Part shown: piece by piece, positions 12,870 to 26,401 of the stretch | Numbering within the stretch: position 1 is the stretch's first letter | How the letters are laid out: each line of letters starts with the position of its first letter | NCBI GenBank assembly: GCA_039707655.1 | Contig: CM077671.1 | Location: 243,203,095 to 243,267,094, forward strand | Length of the DNA stretch: 64,000 nucleotides | Source of the DNA: Elymus sibiricus | Lineage: Eukaryota > Streptophyta > Magnoliopsida > Poales > Poaceae | Direction of reading: 5' to 3' | Position numbers and translations under genes: made by a program | Notes under the pieces: model-generated | What the model was told of the DNA's origin: nothing | What the model saw: the letters and a program-made list of their open reading frames with translations, nothing else | Databases searched by the model: none

Positions 12870-15800
12870 TGTACACGAAGTGCATCCAGTTTTCCCCGTA
12901 ACCCTCTCAACTTTTTAGCACATGCTATGTCGGTGAAATTATGATACCATGCCAACTTTCAACCATTTCAGAGTTCATTTGCAGTGCTTTTCAATTTCAG
13001 GGTCATTTTAGCTCAAAACAAATCATGAAATGCATGAAAAATAGCAAATGAAGTCAGGAAAGGGTTCAAAAGTGATGACGTGGCTTTGAATTGTGCATAT
13101 TGAATGCAGAAAAAGTCTTGAGTTAAAATATGTTTAAAAAAATGAAATCCCTTTGTAATAGACGAGTTTTCGTTTGAATCCCTCATACTTCGAAGGAGAT
13201 TGTCCAGTTTGTACACGAAGTGCAACCAGTTTTTCCCGTAACCCTCTCAACTTTTTAGCACATGCTATGTGGGTGAAATTTTGATACCATGCCAACTTTC
13301 AACCATTTCAGAGTTCATTTGCAGTGCTTTTCAATTTCAGGGTCATTATAGCTCACAACAAATCATGAAATGCATGAAAAATAGCAAATGAAGTCAGAAA
13401 AGGGTTCAAAAGTGATGACGTGGCTTTGAATGGTGCATATTGAATGCAGAAAAAGTCTTGAGTTAAAATATGTTTAAAAAAATGAAATCCCTTTGTAATA
13501 GACGAGTTTTCGTCCGAAACCCTCATACTACGAAGGAGATTGTCCAGTTTGTACACGAAGTGCATCCAGTTTTTCCCGTAACCCTCTCAACTTTTTAGCA
13601 CATGCTATGTGGGTGAAATTATGATACCATGCCAACTTTCAACCATTTCAGAGTTCATTTGCAGTGCTTTTCAATTTCAGGGTCATTTTAGCTCAGAATA
13701 AATCATGAAATGCATGAAAAATAGCAAATGAAGTCAGAAAAGGTTGAAAAGTGATGATGAGGCTTTGAATGGTGCATATTGAATGCAGAAATAGTCTTGA
13801 ACTAAAATATGTTTAAAAAAAAGAGTAATAGACGAGTTTTCGTCCAAAACCCTCATACTTCGAAGGAGATTGTCCAGTTTGTACACGAAGTGCATCCAGT
13901 TTTTCCCGTAACCCTCTCAACTTTTTAGCACATGCTATGTGGGTGAAATTATGATACCATGCCAACTTTCAACCATTTCAGAGTTCATTTGCAGTGCTTT
14001 TCAATTTCCGGGTCATTTTAGCTCAGAATAAATCATGAAATGCATGAAAATAGCAAATGAAGTGAGAAAAGGGCTGTAAAGTGATGATGTGGCTTTGAAT
14101 GGTGCATATTGAATGCAGAAAAAGTCTTGAGTTAAAATATGTTTAAAAATATGAAATCCCATTGTAATAGACGAGTTTTCGTCCGAAACCCTGATACTTC
14201 GAAGGAGATTGTCCAGTTTGTACACGAAGTGCATCCAGTTTTTCCCGTAACCCTCTCAACTTTTTCGCACATGCTATGTGGGTGAAATTATGATACCATG
14301 CCAACTTTCAACCATTTCAGAGTTCATTTGCAGTGCTTTTCAATTTCAGGGTCATTTTAGCTCAGAATAAATCATGAAATGCATGAAAAATAGCAAATGA
14401 AGTCAGAAAAGGTTGAAAAGTGATGATGTGGCTTTGAATGGTGCATATTGAATGCAGAAATAGTCTTGAACTAAAATATGTTTAAAAAAAAGAGTAATAG
14501 ACGAGTTTTCGTCCAAAAACCTCATACTTCGAAGGAGATTGTCCAGTTTGTACACGAAGTGCATCCAGTTTTTCCCGTAACCCTCTCAAATTTTTAGAAC
14601 ATGCTATGTGAGTGAAATTATGATACCATGCCAACTTTCAACCATTTCAGAGTTCATTTGCAGTGCTTTTCAATTTCCGGGTCATTTTAGCTCAGAATAA
14701 ATCATGAAATGCATGAAAAATAGCAAATGAAGTCAGAAAAATGTTGAAAAGTGATGATGTGGCTTTGAATGGTGCATATTGAATGCAGAAAAAGTCTTGA
14801 GTTAAAATATGTTTAAAAAATGAAATCCCTTTGTAATAGACGGATTTTCGTTCGAAACCCTGATACTTCGAAGGAGATTGTCCAGTTTGTACACGAAGTG
14901 CATCCAGTTTTTCCCGTAACCCTCTCAACTTTTTAGCACATGCTATGTGGGTGAAATTATGATACCATGCCAACTTTCAACCATTTCAGAGTTCATTTGC
15001 AGTGCTTTTCAATTTCAGGGTCATTTTAGCTCAGAATAAATCATGAAATGCATGAAAATAGCAAATGAAGTGAGAAAAGGGCTGAAAAGTGATGATGTGG
15101 CTTTGAATGGTGCATATTGAATGCAGAAAAAGTCTTGAGTTAAAATATGTTTAAAAATATGAAATCCCATTGTAATAGACGAGTTTTCGTCCGAAACCCT
15201 GATACTTCGAAGGAGATTGTCCAGTTTGTACACGAAGTGCATCCAGTTTTTCCCGTAACCCTCTCAACTTTTTCGCACATGCTATGTGGGTGAAATTATG
15301 ATACCATGCCAACTTTCAACCATTTCAGAGTTCATTTGCCGTGCTTTTCAATTTCAGGGTCATTTTAGCTCAGAATAAATCATGAAATGCATGAAAATAG
15401 CAAATGAAGTCAGAAAAGGTTGAAAAGTGATGATGTGGCTTTGAATGGTGCATATTAAATGCAGAAATAGTCTTGAGCTAACATATGTTTAAAAAAATGA
15501 AATCCCTTTGTAATAGACGAGTTTTCGTCCAAAACCCTCATACTTCGAAGGAGATTGTCCAGTTTGTACACGAAGTGCATCCAGTTTTTCCCGTAACCCT
15601 CTCAAATTTTTAGAACATGCTATGTGAGTGAAATTATGATACCATGCCAACTTTCAACCATTTCAGAGTTCATTTGCAGTGCTTTTCAATTTCAGGGTCA
15701 TTTTAGCTCAGAATAAATCATGAAATGCATGAAAAATAGCAAATGAAGTCAGAAAAGGGTTGAAAAGTGATGATGTGGCTTTGAATGGTGCATATTGAAT

Positions 15801-16245
15801 GCAGAAAAAGTCTTGAGTTAAAAAATGTTTAAAAAAAAAGAAATCCCTTTGTAATAAACGGGTTTTCGTTCGAAACCGTGATACTTCGAAGGAGATTGTC
15901 CAGTTTGTACACGAAGTGCATCCACTTTTTCCCGTAACCCTCTCGACTTTTTAGCACATTCTATGTGGGTGAAATTATGATACCATGCCAACTTTCAACC
16001 ATTTCAGAGTTCATTTGCAGTGCTTTTCAATTTCAGGGTCATTTTAGCTCAGAATAAATCATGAAATGCATGAAAAATAGCAAATGAAGTCAGAAAAGGG
16101 TTGAAAAGTGATGATGTGGCTTTGAATGGTGCATATTGAATGCAGAAAGAGTCTTGAGTTAAAATATGTTTAAAAAAATGAAATCCCTTTGTAATAGACG
16201 GGTTTTCGTTCGAAACCCTGATACTTCGAAGGAGATTGTCCAGTT
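12870..16245. repeat. HOR unit U3: a b c d c' n d' e h o, 10 monomers (3376 bp)
   Basis: Starts are 12870, 13210, 13550, 13880, 14219, 14549, 14888, 15227, 15565 and 15906. The left half matches U1/U4/U5 (a b c d) and the right 2027 bp matches U2 at an offset of 3376, so the unit joins two HOR types. The join falls in the monomer 14219-14548. It opens with the TTTTTCGCAC form that follows class d and j, carries CATTTGCAGTGC, and continues as c' (GAAAAATAGC, GTCCAAAAACC). Monomer 14549 also carries the class-d CCGGGTC mark near 14677, absent from its U2 counterpart. Confidence 0.8.
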
Positions 16246-19200
16246 TGTACACGAAGTGCATCCAGTTTTCCCCGTAACCCTCTCAACTTTTTAGCACATG
16301 CTATGTGGGTGAAATTATGATACCATGCCAACTTTCAACCATTTCAGAGTTCATTTGCAGTGCTTTTCAATTTCAGGGTCATTTTAGCTCAAAACAAATC
16401 ATGAAATGCATGAAAAATAGCAAATGAAGTCAGGAAAGGGTTCAAAAGTGATGACGTGGCTTTGAATTGTGCATATTGAATGCAGAAAAAGTCTTGAGTT
16501 AAAATATGTTTAAAAAAATGAAATCCCTTTGTAATAGACGAGTTTTCGTTTGAATCCCTCATACTTCGAAGGAGATTGTCCAGTTTGTACACGAAGTGCA
16601 ACCAGTTTTTCCCGTAACCCTCTCAACTTTTTAGCACATGCTATGTGGGTGAAATTTTGATACCATGCCAACTTTCAACCATTTCAGAGTTCATTTGCAG
16701 TGCTTTTCAATTTCAGGGTCATTATAGCTCACAACAAATCATGAAATGCATGAAAAATAGCAAATGAAGTCAGAAAAGGGTTCAAAAGTGATGACGTGGC
16801 TTTGAATGGTGCATATTGAATGCAGAAAAAGTCTTGAGTTAAAATATGTTTAAAAAAATGAAATCCCTTTGTAATAGACGAGTTTTCGTCCGAAACCCTC
16901 ATACTACGAAGGAGATTGTCCAGTTTGTACACGAAGTGCATCCAGTTTTTCCCGTAACCCTCTCAACTTTTTAGCACATGCTATGTGGGTGAAATTATGA
17001 TACCATGCCAACTTTCAACCATTTCAGAGTTCATTTGCAGTGCTTTTCAATTTCAGGGTCATTTTAGCTCAGAATAAATCATGAAATGCATGAAAAATAG
17101 CAAATGAAGTCAGAAAAGGTTGAAAAGTGATGATGAGGCTTTGAATGGTGCATATTGAATGCAGAAATAGTCTTGAACTAAAATATGTTTAAAAAAAAGA
17201 GTAATAGACGAGTTTTCGTCCAAAACCCTCATACTTCGAAGGAGATTGTCCAGTTTGTACACGAAGTGCATCCAGTTTTTCCCGTAACCCTCTCAACTTT
17301 TTAGCACATGCTATGTGGGTGAAATTATGATACCATGCCAACTTTCAACCATTTCAGAGTTCATTTGCAGTGCTTTTCAATTTCCGGGTCATTTTAGCTC
17401 AGAATAAATCATGAAATGCATGAAAATAGCAAATGAAGTGAGAAAAGGGCTGTAAAGTGATGATGTGGCTTTGAATGGTGCATATTGAATGCAGAAAAAG
17501 TCTTGAGTTAAAATATGTTTAAAAATATGAAATCCCATTGTAATAGACGAGTTTTCGTCCGAAACCCTGATACTTCGAAGGAGATTGTCCAGTTTGTACA
17601 CGAAGTGCATCCAGTTTTTCCCGTAACCCTCTCAACTTTTTCGCACATGCTATGTGGGTGAAATTATGATACCATGCCAACTTTCAACCATTTCAGAGTT
17701 CATTTGCAGTGCTTTTCAATTTCAGGGTCATTTTAGCTCAGAATAAATCATGAAATGCATGAAAATAGCAAATGAAGTCAGAAAAGGTTGAAAAGTGATG
17801 ATGTGGCTTTGAATGGTCCATATTGAATGCAGAAATAGTCTTGAGCTAACATATGTTTAAAAAAAATGAAATCCCTTTGTAATAGACGAGTTTTCGTCCA
17901 AAACCCTCATACTTCGAAGGAGATTGTCCAGTTTGTACACGAAGTGCATCCGGTTTTTCCCGTAACCCTCTCAAATTTTTAGAACATGCTATGTGAGTGA
18001 AATTATGATACCATGCCAACTTTCAACCATTTCAGAGTTCATTTGCAGTGCTTTTCAATTTCAGGGTCATTTTAGCTCAGAATAAATCATGAAATGCATG
18101 AAAAATAGCAAATGAAGTCAGAAAAGGGTTGAAAAGTGATGATGTGGCTTTGAATGGTGCACATTGAATGCAAAAAAAGTCTTGAGTTAAAATATGTTTA
18201 AAAAAAAGAAATCCCTTTGTAATAAACGGGTTTTCGTTCGAAACCGTGATACTTCGAAGGAGATTGTCCAGTTTGTACACGAAGTGCATCCAATTTTTCC
18301 CGTAACCCTCTCGACTTTTTAGCACATTCTATGTGGGTGAAATTATGATACCATGCCAACTTTCAACCATTTCAGAGTTCATTTGCAGTGCTTTTCAATT
18401 TCAGGGTCATTTTAGCTCAGAATAAATCATGAAATGCATGAAAATAGCAAATGAAGTGAGAAAAGGGTTGAAAAGTGATGATGTGGCTTTGAATGGTGCA
18501 TACTGAATGCAAAAAAAGTCTTGAGTTAAAATATGTTTAAAAAAATGAAATCCCTTTGTAATAGACGAGTTTTTGTTGGAAACCGTGATACTTCGAAGGA
18601 GATTGTCCAGTTTGTACACGAAGTGGATCCAGTTTTTCCCGTAACCCTCTCAAATTTTTAGAACATGCTATGTGAGTGAAATTATGATACCATGCCAACT
18701 TTCAACCATTTCAGAGTTCATTTGCAGTGCTTTTCAGTTTCAGGGTCATTTTAGCTCAGAATAAATCATGAAATGCATGAAAAATAGCAAATGAAGTCAG
18801 AAAAGGGTTGAAAAGTGATGATGTGGCTTTGAATGGTGCATATTGAATGCAGAAAAAGTCTTGAGTTAAAAAATGTTTAAAAAAAAAGAAATCCCTTTGT
18901 AATAAACGGGTTTTCGTTCGAAACCGTGATACTTCGAAGGAGATTGTCCAGTTTGTACACGAAGTGCATCCACTTTTTCCCGTAACCCTCTCGACTTTTT
19001 AGCACATTCTATGTGGGTGAAATTATGATACCATGCCAACTTTCAACCATTTCAGAGTACATTTGCAGTGCTTTTCAATTTCAGGGTCATTTTAGCTCAG
19101 AATAAATCATGAAATGCATGAAAAATAGCAAATGAAGTCAGAAAAGGGTTGAAAAGTGATGATGTGGCTTTGAATGGTGCATATTGAATGCAGAAAGAGT

Positions 19201-19972
19201 CTTGAGTTAAAATATGTTTAAAAAAATGAAATCCCTTTGTAATAGACGGGTTTTCGTTCGAAACCGTGATACTTCGAAGGAGATTGTCCAGTTTGTACAC
19301 GAAGTGCATCCAGTTTTCCCCGTAACCCTCTCAACTTTTTAGCACATTCTATGTGGGTGAAATTATGATACCATGCCAACTTTCAACCATTTCAGAGTTC
19401 ATTTGCAGTGCTTTTCAATTTCAGGGTCATTTTAGCTCAGAATAAATCATGAAATGCATGAAAAATAGCAAATGAAGTCAGAAAAGGGTTGAAAAGTGAT
19501 GATGTGGCTTTGAATGGTGCATATTGAATGCAAAAAGAGTCTTGAGTTAAAATATGTTTAAAAATATGAAATCCCATTGTAATAGACGAGTTTTCGTCCG
19601 AAACCCTGATACTTCGAAGGAGATTGTCCAGTTTGTACACGAAATGCATCCAGTTTTTCCCGTAACCCTCTCAACTTTTTCGCACATGCTATGTGGGTGA
19701 AATTATGATACCATGCCAACTTTCAACCATTTCAGAGTTCATTTGCAGTGCTTTTCAATTTCAGGGTCATTTTAGCTCAGAATAAATCATGAAATGCATG
19801 AAAATAGCAAATGAAGTCAGAAAAGGTTGAAAAGTGATGATGTGGCTTTGAATGGTGCATATTGAATGCAGAAATAGTCTTGAGCTAACATATGTTTAAA
19901 AAAAATGAAATCCCTTAGTAATAGACGAGTTTTCGTCCAAAACCCTCATACTTCGAAGGAGATTGTCCAGTT
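16246..19972. repeat. HOR unit U4: a b c d e f g h i j e', 11 monomers (3727 bp)
   Basis: Starts are 16246, 16586, 16926, 17256, 17595, 17934, 18274, 18613, 18954, 19294 and 19634. This is the clean form of the 11-mer. It shares CATCCGGTTTTT (near 17948) with U5 but not U1, so U4 and U5 are the closest pair. It carries the class-i extra AfaI site at 19057. Confidence 0.88.
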
Positions 19973-22900
19973 TGTACATGAAGTGCATCCAGTTTTTCCC
20001 GTAACCCTCTCAACTTTTTAGCACATGCTATGTGGGTGAAATTATGAAACCATGCCAACTTTCAACCATTTCAGAGTTCATTTGCAGTGCTTTTCAATTT
20101 CAGGGTCATTTTAGCTCAAAACAAATCATGAAATGCATGAAAAATAGCAAATGAAGTCAGGAAAGGGTTCAAAAGTGATGACGTGGCTTTGAATTGTGCA
20201 TATTGAATGCAGAAAAAGTCTTGAGTTAAAATATGTTTAAAAAAATGAAATCCCTTTGTAATAGACGAGTTTTCGTTTGAATCCCTCATACTTCGAAGGA
20301 GATTGTCCAGTTTGTACACGAAGTGCAACCAGTTTTTCCCGTAACCCTCTCAACTTTTTAGCACATGCTATGTGGGTGAAATTATGATACCATGCCAACT
20401 TTCAACCATTTCAGAGTTCATTTGCAGTGCTTTTCAATTTCAGGGTCATTATAGCTCACAACAAATCATGAAATGCATGAAAAATAGCAAATGAAGTCAG
20501 AAAAGGGTTCAAAAGTGATGACGTGGCTTTGAATGGTGCATACTGAATGCAGAAAAAGTCTTGAGTTAAAATATGTTTAAAAAAATGAAATCCCTTTGTA
20601 ATAGACGAGTTTTCGTCCGAAACCCTCATACTACGAAGGAGATTGTCCAGTTTGTACACGAAGTGCATCCAGTTTTTCCCGTAACCCTCTCAACTTTTTA
20701 GCACATGCTATGTGGGTGAAATTATGATACCATGCCAACTTTCAACCATTTCAGAGTTCATTTGCAGTGCTTTTCAATTTCAGGGTCATTTTAGCTCAGA
20801 ATAAATCATGAAATGCATGAAAAATAGCAAATGAAGTCAGAAAAGGTTGAAAAGTGATGATGAGGCTTTGAATGGTGCATATTGAATGCAGAAATAGTCT
20901 TGAACTAAAATATGTTTAAAAAAAAGAGTAATAGACGAGTTTTCGTCCAAAACCCTCATACTTCGAAGGAGATTGTCCAGTTTGTACACGAAGTGCATCC
21001 AGTTTTTCCCGTAACCCTCTCAACTTTTTAGCACATGCTATGTGGGTGAAATTATGATACCATGCCAACTTTCAACCATTTCAGAGTTCATTTGCAGTGC
21101 TTTTCAATTTCCGGGTCATTTTAGCTCAGAATAAATCATGAAATGCATGAAAATAGCAAATGAAGTGAGAAAAGGGCTGTAAAGTGATGATGTGGCTTTG
21201 AATGGTGCATATTGAATGCAGAAAAAGTCTTGAGTTAAAATATGTTTAAAAATATGAAATCCCATTGTAATAGACGAGTTTTCGTCCGAAACCCTGATAC
21301 TTCGAAGGAGATTGTCCAGTTTGTACACGAAGTGCATCCAGTTTTTCCCGTAACCCTCTCAACTTTTTCGCACATGCTATGTGGGTGAAATTATGATACC
21401 ATGCCAACTTTCAACCATTTCAGAGTTCATTTGCAGTGCTTTTCAATTTCAGGGTCATTTTAGCTCAGAATAAATCATGAAATGAAAATAGCAAATGAAG
21501 TCAGAAAAGGTTGAAAATTGATGATGTGGCTTTGAATGGTGCATATTGAATGCAGAAATAGTCTTGAGCTAACATATGTTTAAAAAAAATGAAATCCCTT
21601 TGTAATAGACGAGTTTTCGTCCAAAACCCTCATACTTCGAAGGAGATTGTCCAGTTTGTACACGAAGTGCATCCGGTTTTTCCCGTAACCCTCTCAAATT
21701 TTTAGAACATGCTATGTGAGTGAAATTATGATACCATGCCAACTTTCAACCATTTCAGAGTTCATTTGCAGTGCTTTTCAATTTCAGGGTCATTTTAGCT
21801 CAGAATAAATCATGAAATGCATGAAAAATAGCAAATGAAGTCAGAAAAGGGTTGAAAAGTGATGATGTGGCTTTGAATGGTGCACATTGAATGCAAAAAA
21901 AGTCTTGAGTTAAAATATGTTTAAAAAAAAGAAATCCCTTTGTAATAAACGGGTTTTCGTTCGAAACCGTGATACTTCGAATGAGATTGTCCAGTTTGTA
22001 CACGAAGTGCATCCAATTTTTCCCGTAACCCTCTCGACTTTTTAGCACATTCTATGTGGGTGAAATTATGATACCATGCCAACTTTCAACCATTTCAGAG
22101 TTCATTTGCAGTGCTTTTCAATTTCAGGGTCATTTTAGCTCAGAATAAATCATGAAATGCATGAAAATAGCAAATGAAGTGAGAAAAGGGTTGAAAAGTG
22201 ATGATGTGGCTTTGAATGGTGCATACTGAATGCAAAAAAAGTCTTGAGTTAAAATATGTTTAAAAAAATGAAATCCCTTTGTAATAGACGAGTTTTTGTT
22301 GGAAACCGTGATACTTCGAAGGAGATTGTCCAGTTTGTACACGAAGTGGATCCAGTTTTTCCCGTAACCCTCTCAAATTTTTAGAACATGCTATGTGAGT
22401 GAAATTATGATACCATGCCAACTTTCAACCATTTCAGAGTTCATTTGCAGTGCTTTTCAGTTTCAGGGTCATTTTAGCTCAGAATAAATCATGAAATGCA
22501 TGAAAAATAGCAAATGAAGTCAGAAAAGGGTTGAAAAGTGATGATGTGGCTTTGAATGGTGCATATTGAATGCAGAAAAAGTCTTGAGTTAAAAAATGTT
22601 TAAAAAAAAAGAAATCCCTTTGTAATAAACGGGTTTTCGTTCGAAACCGTGATACTTCGAAGGAGATTGTCCAGTTTGTACACGAAGTGCATCCACTTTT
22701 TCCCGTAACCCTCTCGACTTTTTAGCACATTCTATGTGGGTGAAATTATGATACCATGCCAACTTTCAACCATTTCAGAGTACATTTGCAGTGCTTTTCA
22801 ATTTCAGGGTCATTTTAGCTCAGAATAAATCATGAAATGCATGAAAAATAGCAAATGAAGTCAGAAAAGGGTTGAAAAGTGATGATGTGGCTTTGAATGG

Positions 22901-23695
22901 TGCATATTGAATGCAGAAAGAGTCTTGAGTTAAAATATGTTTAAAAAAATGAAATCCCTTTGTAATAGACGGGTTTTCGTTCGAAACCGTGATACTTCGA
23001 AGGAGATTGTCCAGTTTGTACACGAAGTGCATCCAGTTTTCCCCGTAACCCTCTCAACTTTTTAGCACATTCTATGTGGGTGAAATTATGATACCATGCC
23101 AACTTTCAACCATTTCAGAGTTCATTTGCAGTGCTTTTCAATTTCAGGGTCATTTTAGCTCAGAATAAATCATGAAATGCATGAAAAATAGCAAATGAAG
23201 TCAGAAAAGGGTTGAAAAGTGATGATGTGGCTTTGAATGGTGCATATTGAATGCAAAAAGAGTCTTGAGTTAAAATATGTTTAAAAATATGAAATCCCAT
23301 TGTAATAGACGAGTTTTCGTCCGAAACCCTGATACTTCGAAGGAGATTGTCCAGTTTGTACACGAAGTGCATCCAGTTTTTCCCGTAACCCTCTCAACTT
23401 TTTCGCACATGCTATGTGGGTGAAATTATGATACCATGCCAACTTTCAACCATTTCAGAGTTCATTTGCAGTGCTTTTCAATTTCAGGGTCATTTTAGCT
23501 CAGAATAAATCATGAAATGCATGAAAATAGCAAATGAAGTCAGAAAAGGTTGAAAAGTGATGATGTGGCTTTGAATGGTGCATATTGAATGCAGAAATAG
23601 TCTTGAGCTAACATATGTTTAAAAAAAATGAAATCCCTTAGTAATAGACGAGTTTTCGTCCAAAACCCTCATACTTCGAAGGAGATTGTCCAGTT
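19973..23695. repeat. HOR unit U5: same 11-mer as U4 (3723 bp)
   Basis: Starts are 19973, 20313, 20653, 20983, 21322, 21657, 21997, 22336, 22677, 23017 and 23357. It is 4 bp shorter than U4 because the class-e monomer reads AATGAAAATAGC near 21481 where others read AATGCATGAAAATAGC, a GCAT loss within a short ATG repeat that fits replication slippage. Its class b reads CATACTGAATGCAG where U4 has CATATTGAATGCAG. The extra AfaI site is at 22780. Confidence 0.88.
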
Positions 23696-26401
23696 TGTAC
23701 ATGAAGTGCATCCAGTTTTTCCCGTAACCCTCTCAACTTTTTAGCACATGCTATGTGGGTGAAATTATGATACCATGCCAACTTTCAACCATTTCAGGGT
23801 TCATTTGCAGTGCTTTTCAATTTCAGGGTCATTTTAGCTCAAAACAAATCATGAAATGCATGAAAAATAGCAAATGAAGTCAGGAAAGGGTTCAAAAGTG
23901 ATGACGTGGCTTTGAATTGTGCATATTGAATGTAGAAAAAGTCTTGAGTTAAAATATGTTTAAAAAAATGAAATCCCTTTGTAATAGACGAGTTTTCGTT
24001 TGAATCCCTCATACTTCGAAGGAGATTGTCCAGTTTGTACACGAAGTGCAACCAGTTTTTCCCGTAACCCTCTCAACTTTTTAGCACATGCTATGTGGGT
24101 GAAATTATGATACCATGCCAACTTTCAACCATTTCAGAGTTCATTTGCAGTGCTTTTCAATTTCAGGGTCATTATAGCTCACAACAAATCATGAAATGCA
24201 TGAAAAATAGCAAATGAAGTCAGAAAAGGGTTCAAAAGTGATGACGTGGCTTTGAATGGTGCATACTGAATGCAGAAAAAGTCTTGAGTTTAAAAATGTT
24301 TTAAAAAAAGAAATCCCTTTGTAATAAACGGGTTTTCGTTCGAAACCGTGATACTTCGAAGGAGATTGTCCAGTTTGTACATGAAGTGCATCCAGTTTTT
24401 CCCGTAACCCTCTCGACTTTTTAGCACATTCTTTGTGGGTGAAATTATGATACCATGCCAACTTTCAACAATTTCAGAGTTCATTTGTAGTGCTTTTCAA
24501 TTTCAGGGTCATTTTAGCTCAAAACAAATCATGAAATGCATGAAAAATAGCAAATGAAGTGAGAAAAGGGTTGAAAATTGATGATGTGGCTTTGAATGGT
24601 GCATACTGAATGCAAAAAAAGTCTTGAGTTAAAATATGTTTATAAAAATGAAATCCCTTTGTAATAGACGAGTTTTCGTTCGAAACCGTGATACTTCGAA
24701 GGAGATTGTCCAGTTTGTACACGAAGTGCATCCAGTTTTTCCCGTAACCCTCTCAACTTTCTAGCACATGCTATGTGCGTGAAATTATGATACCATGCCA
24801 ACTTTCAACCATTTCAGAGTTCATTTGCAGTGCTTTTCAATTTCAGGGTCATTTTGGCTCAGAATAAATCATGAAATGTATGAAAATAGCAAATGAAGTG
24901 AGAAAAGGGTTGAAATGTGATGATGTGGCTTTGAATGGTGCATATTGAATGCAGAAAAAGTCTTGAGTTAAAATATGTTTAAAAAAATGAAATCCCTTTG
25001 TAATAGACGAGTTTTCGTCCGAAACCCTCATACTACGAAGGAGATTGTCCAGTTTGTACACGAAGTGCATCCAGTTTTTCCCGTAACCCTCTCAACTTTT
25101 TAGCACATGCTATGTGGGTGAAATTATGATACCATGCCAACTTTCAACCATTTCAGAGTTCATTTGTAGTGCTTTTCAATTTCAGGGTCATTTTAGCTCA
25201 GAATAAATCATGAAATGCATGAAAAATAGCAAATGAAGTCAGAAAAGGTTGAAAAGTGATGATGTGGCTTTGAATGGTGCATATTGAATGCAGAAATAGT
25301 CTTGAACTAAAATATGTTTAAAAAAAAGAGTAATAGACGAGTTTTCGTCCAAAAACCTCATACTTCGAAGGAGATTGTCCAGTTTGTACACGAAGTGCAT
25401 CCAGTTTTTCCCGTAACCCTCTCAAATTTTTAGAACATGCTATGTGAGTGAAATTATGATACCATGCCAACTTTCAACCATTTCAGAGTTCATTTGCAGT
25501 GCTTTTCAATTTCAGGGTCATTTTAGCTCAGAATAAATCATGAAATGCATGAAAAATAGCAAATGAAGTCAGAAAAATGTTGAAAAGTGATGATGTGGCT
25601 TTGAATGGTGCATATTGAATGCAGAAAAAGTCTTGAGTTAAAATATGTTTAAAAAATGAAATCCCTTTGTAATAGACGGATTTTCGTTCGAAACCCTGAT
25701 ACTTCGAAGGAGATTGTCCAGTTTGTACACGAAGTGCATCCAGTTTTTCCCGTAACCCTCTCAACTTTTTAGCACATGCTATGTGGGTGAAATTATGATA
25801 CCATGCCAACTTTCAACCATTTCAGAGTTCATTTGCAGTGCTTTTCAATTTCAGGGTCATTTTAGCTCAGAATAAATCATGAAATGCATGAAAATAGCAA
25901 ATGAAGTGAGAAAAGGGCTGAAAAGTGATGATGTGGCTTTGAATGGTGCATATTGAATGCAGAAAAAGTCTTGAGTTAAAATATGTTTAAAAATATGAAA
26001 TCCCATTGTAATAGACGAGTTTTCGTCCGAAACCCTGATACTTCGAAGGAGATTGTCCAGTTTGTACACGAAGTGCATCCAGTTTTTCCCGTAACCCTCT
26101 CAACTTTTTCGCACATGCTATGTGGGTGAAATTATGATACCATGCCAACTTTCAACCATTTCAGAGTTCATTTGCAGTGCTTTTCAATTTCAGGGTCATT
26201 TTAGCTCAGAATAAATCATGAAATGCATGAAAATAGCAAATGAAGTCAGAAAAGGTTGAAAAGTGATGATGTGGCTTTGAATGGTGCATATTAAATGCAG
26301 AAATAGTCTTGAGCTAACATATGTTTAAAAAAAATGAAATCCCTTTGTAATAGACGAGTTTTCGTCCAAAACCCTCATACTTCGAAGGAGATTGTCCAGT
26401 T
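23696..26401. repeat. HOR unit U6 (left part): a b/k l m c' n d' e
   Basis: Starts are 23696, 24036, 24376, 24716, 25055, 25385, 25724 and 26063. From 24376 to 26401 it follows U2 at a constant offset of 14212 (the next start, 26402, is offset 14213). Relative to U2, one monomer is missing between a and l. After class e it does not continue h o as in U2 but enters the f' g' block at 26402. Confidence 0.8.
24036..24375. repeat. Chimeric monomer b/k marking a one-monomer deletion
   Basis: The left part matches class b of U5 (ATTATAGCTCAC, GATGACG, CATACTGAATGCAG with G at 24274). The right part matches class k of U2 (GAGTTTAAAAATG, first k-specific base T at 24291). The switch lies in 24275-24290. 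U2 has b' and k as two separate monomers here, so this fits a deletion of exactly one monomer by unequal exchange. Confidence 0.75.
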
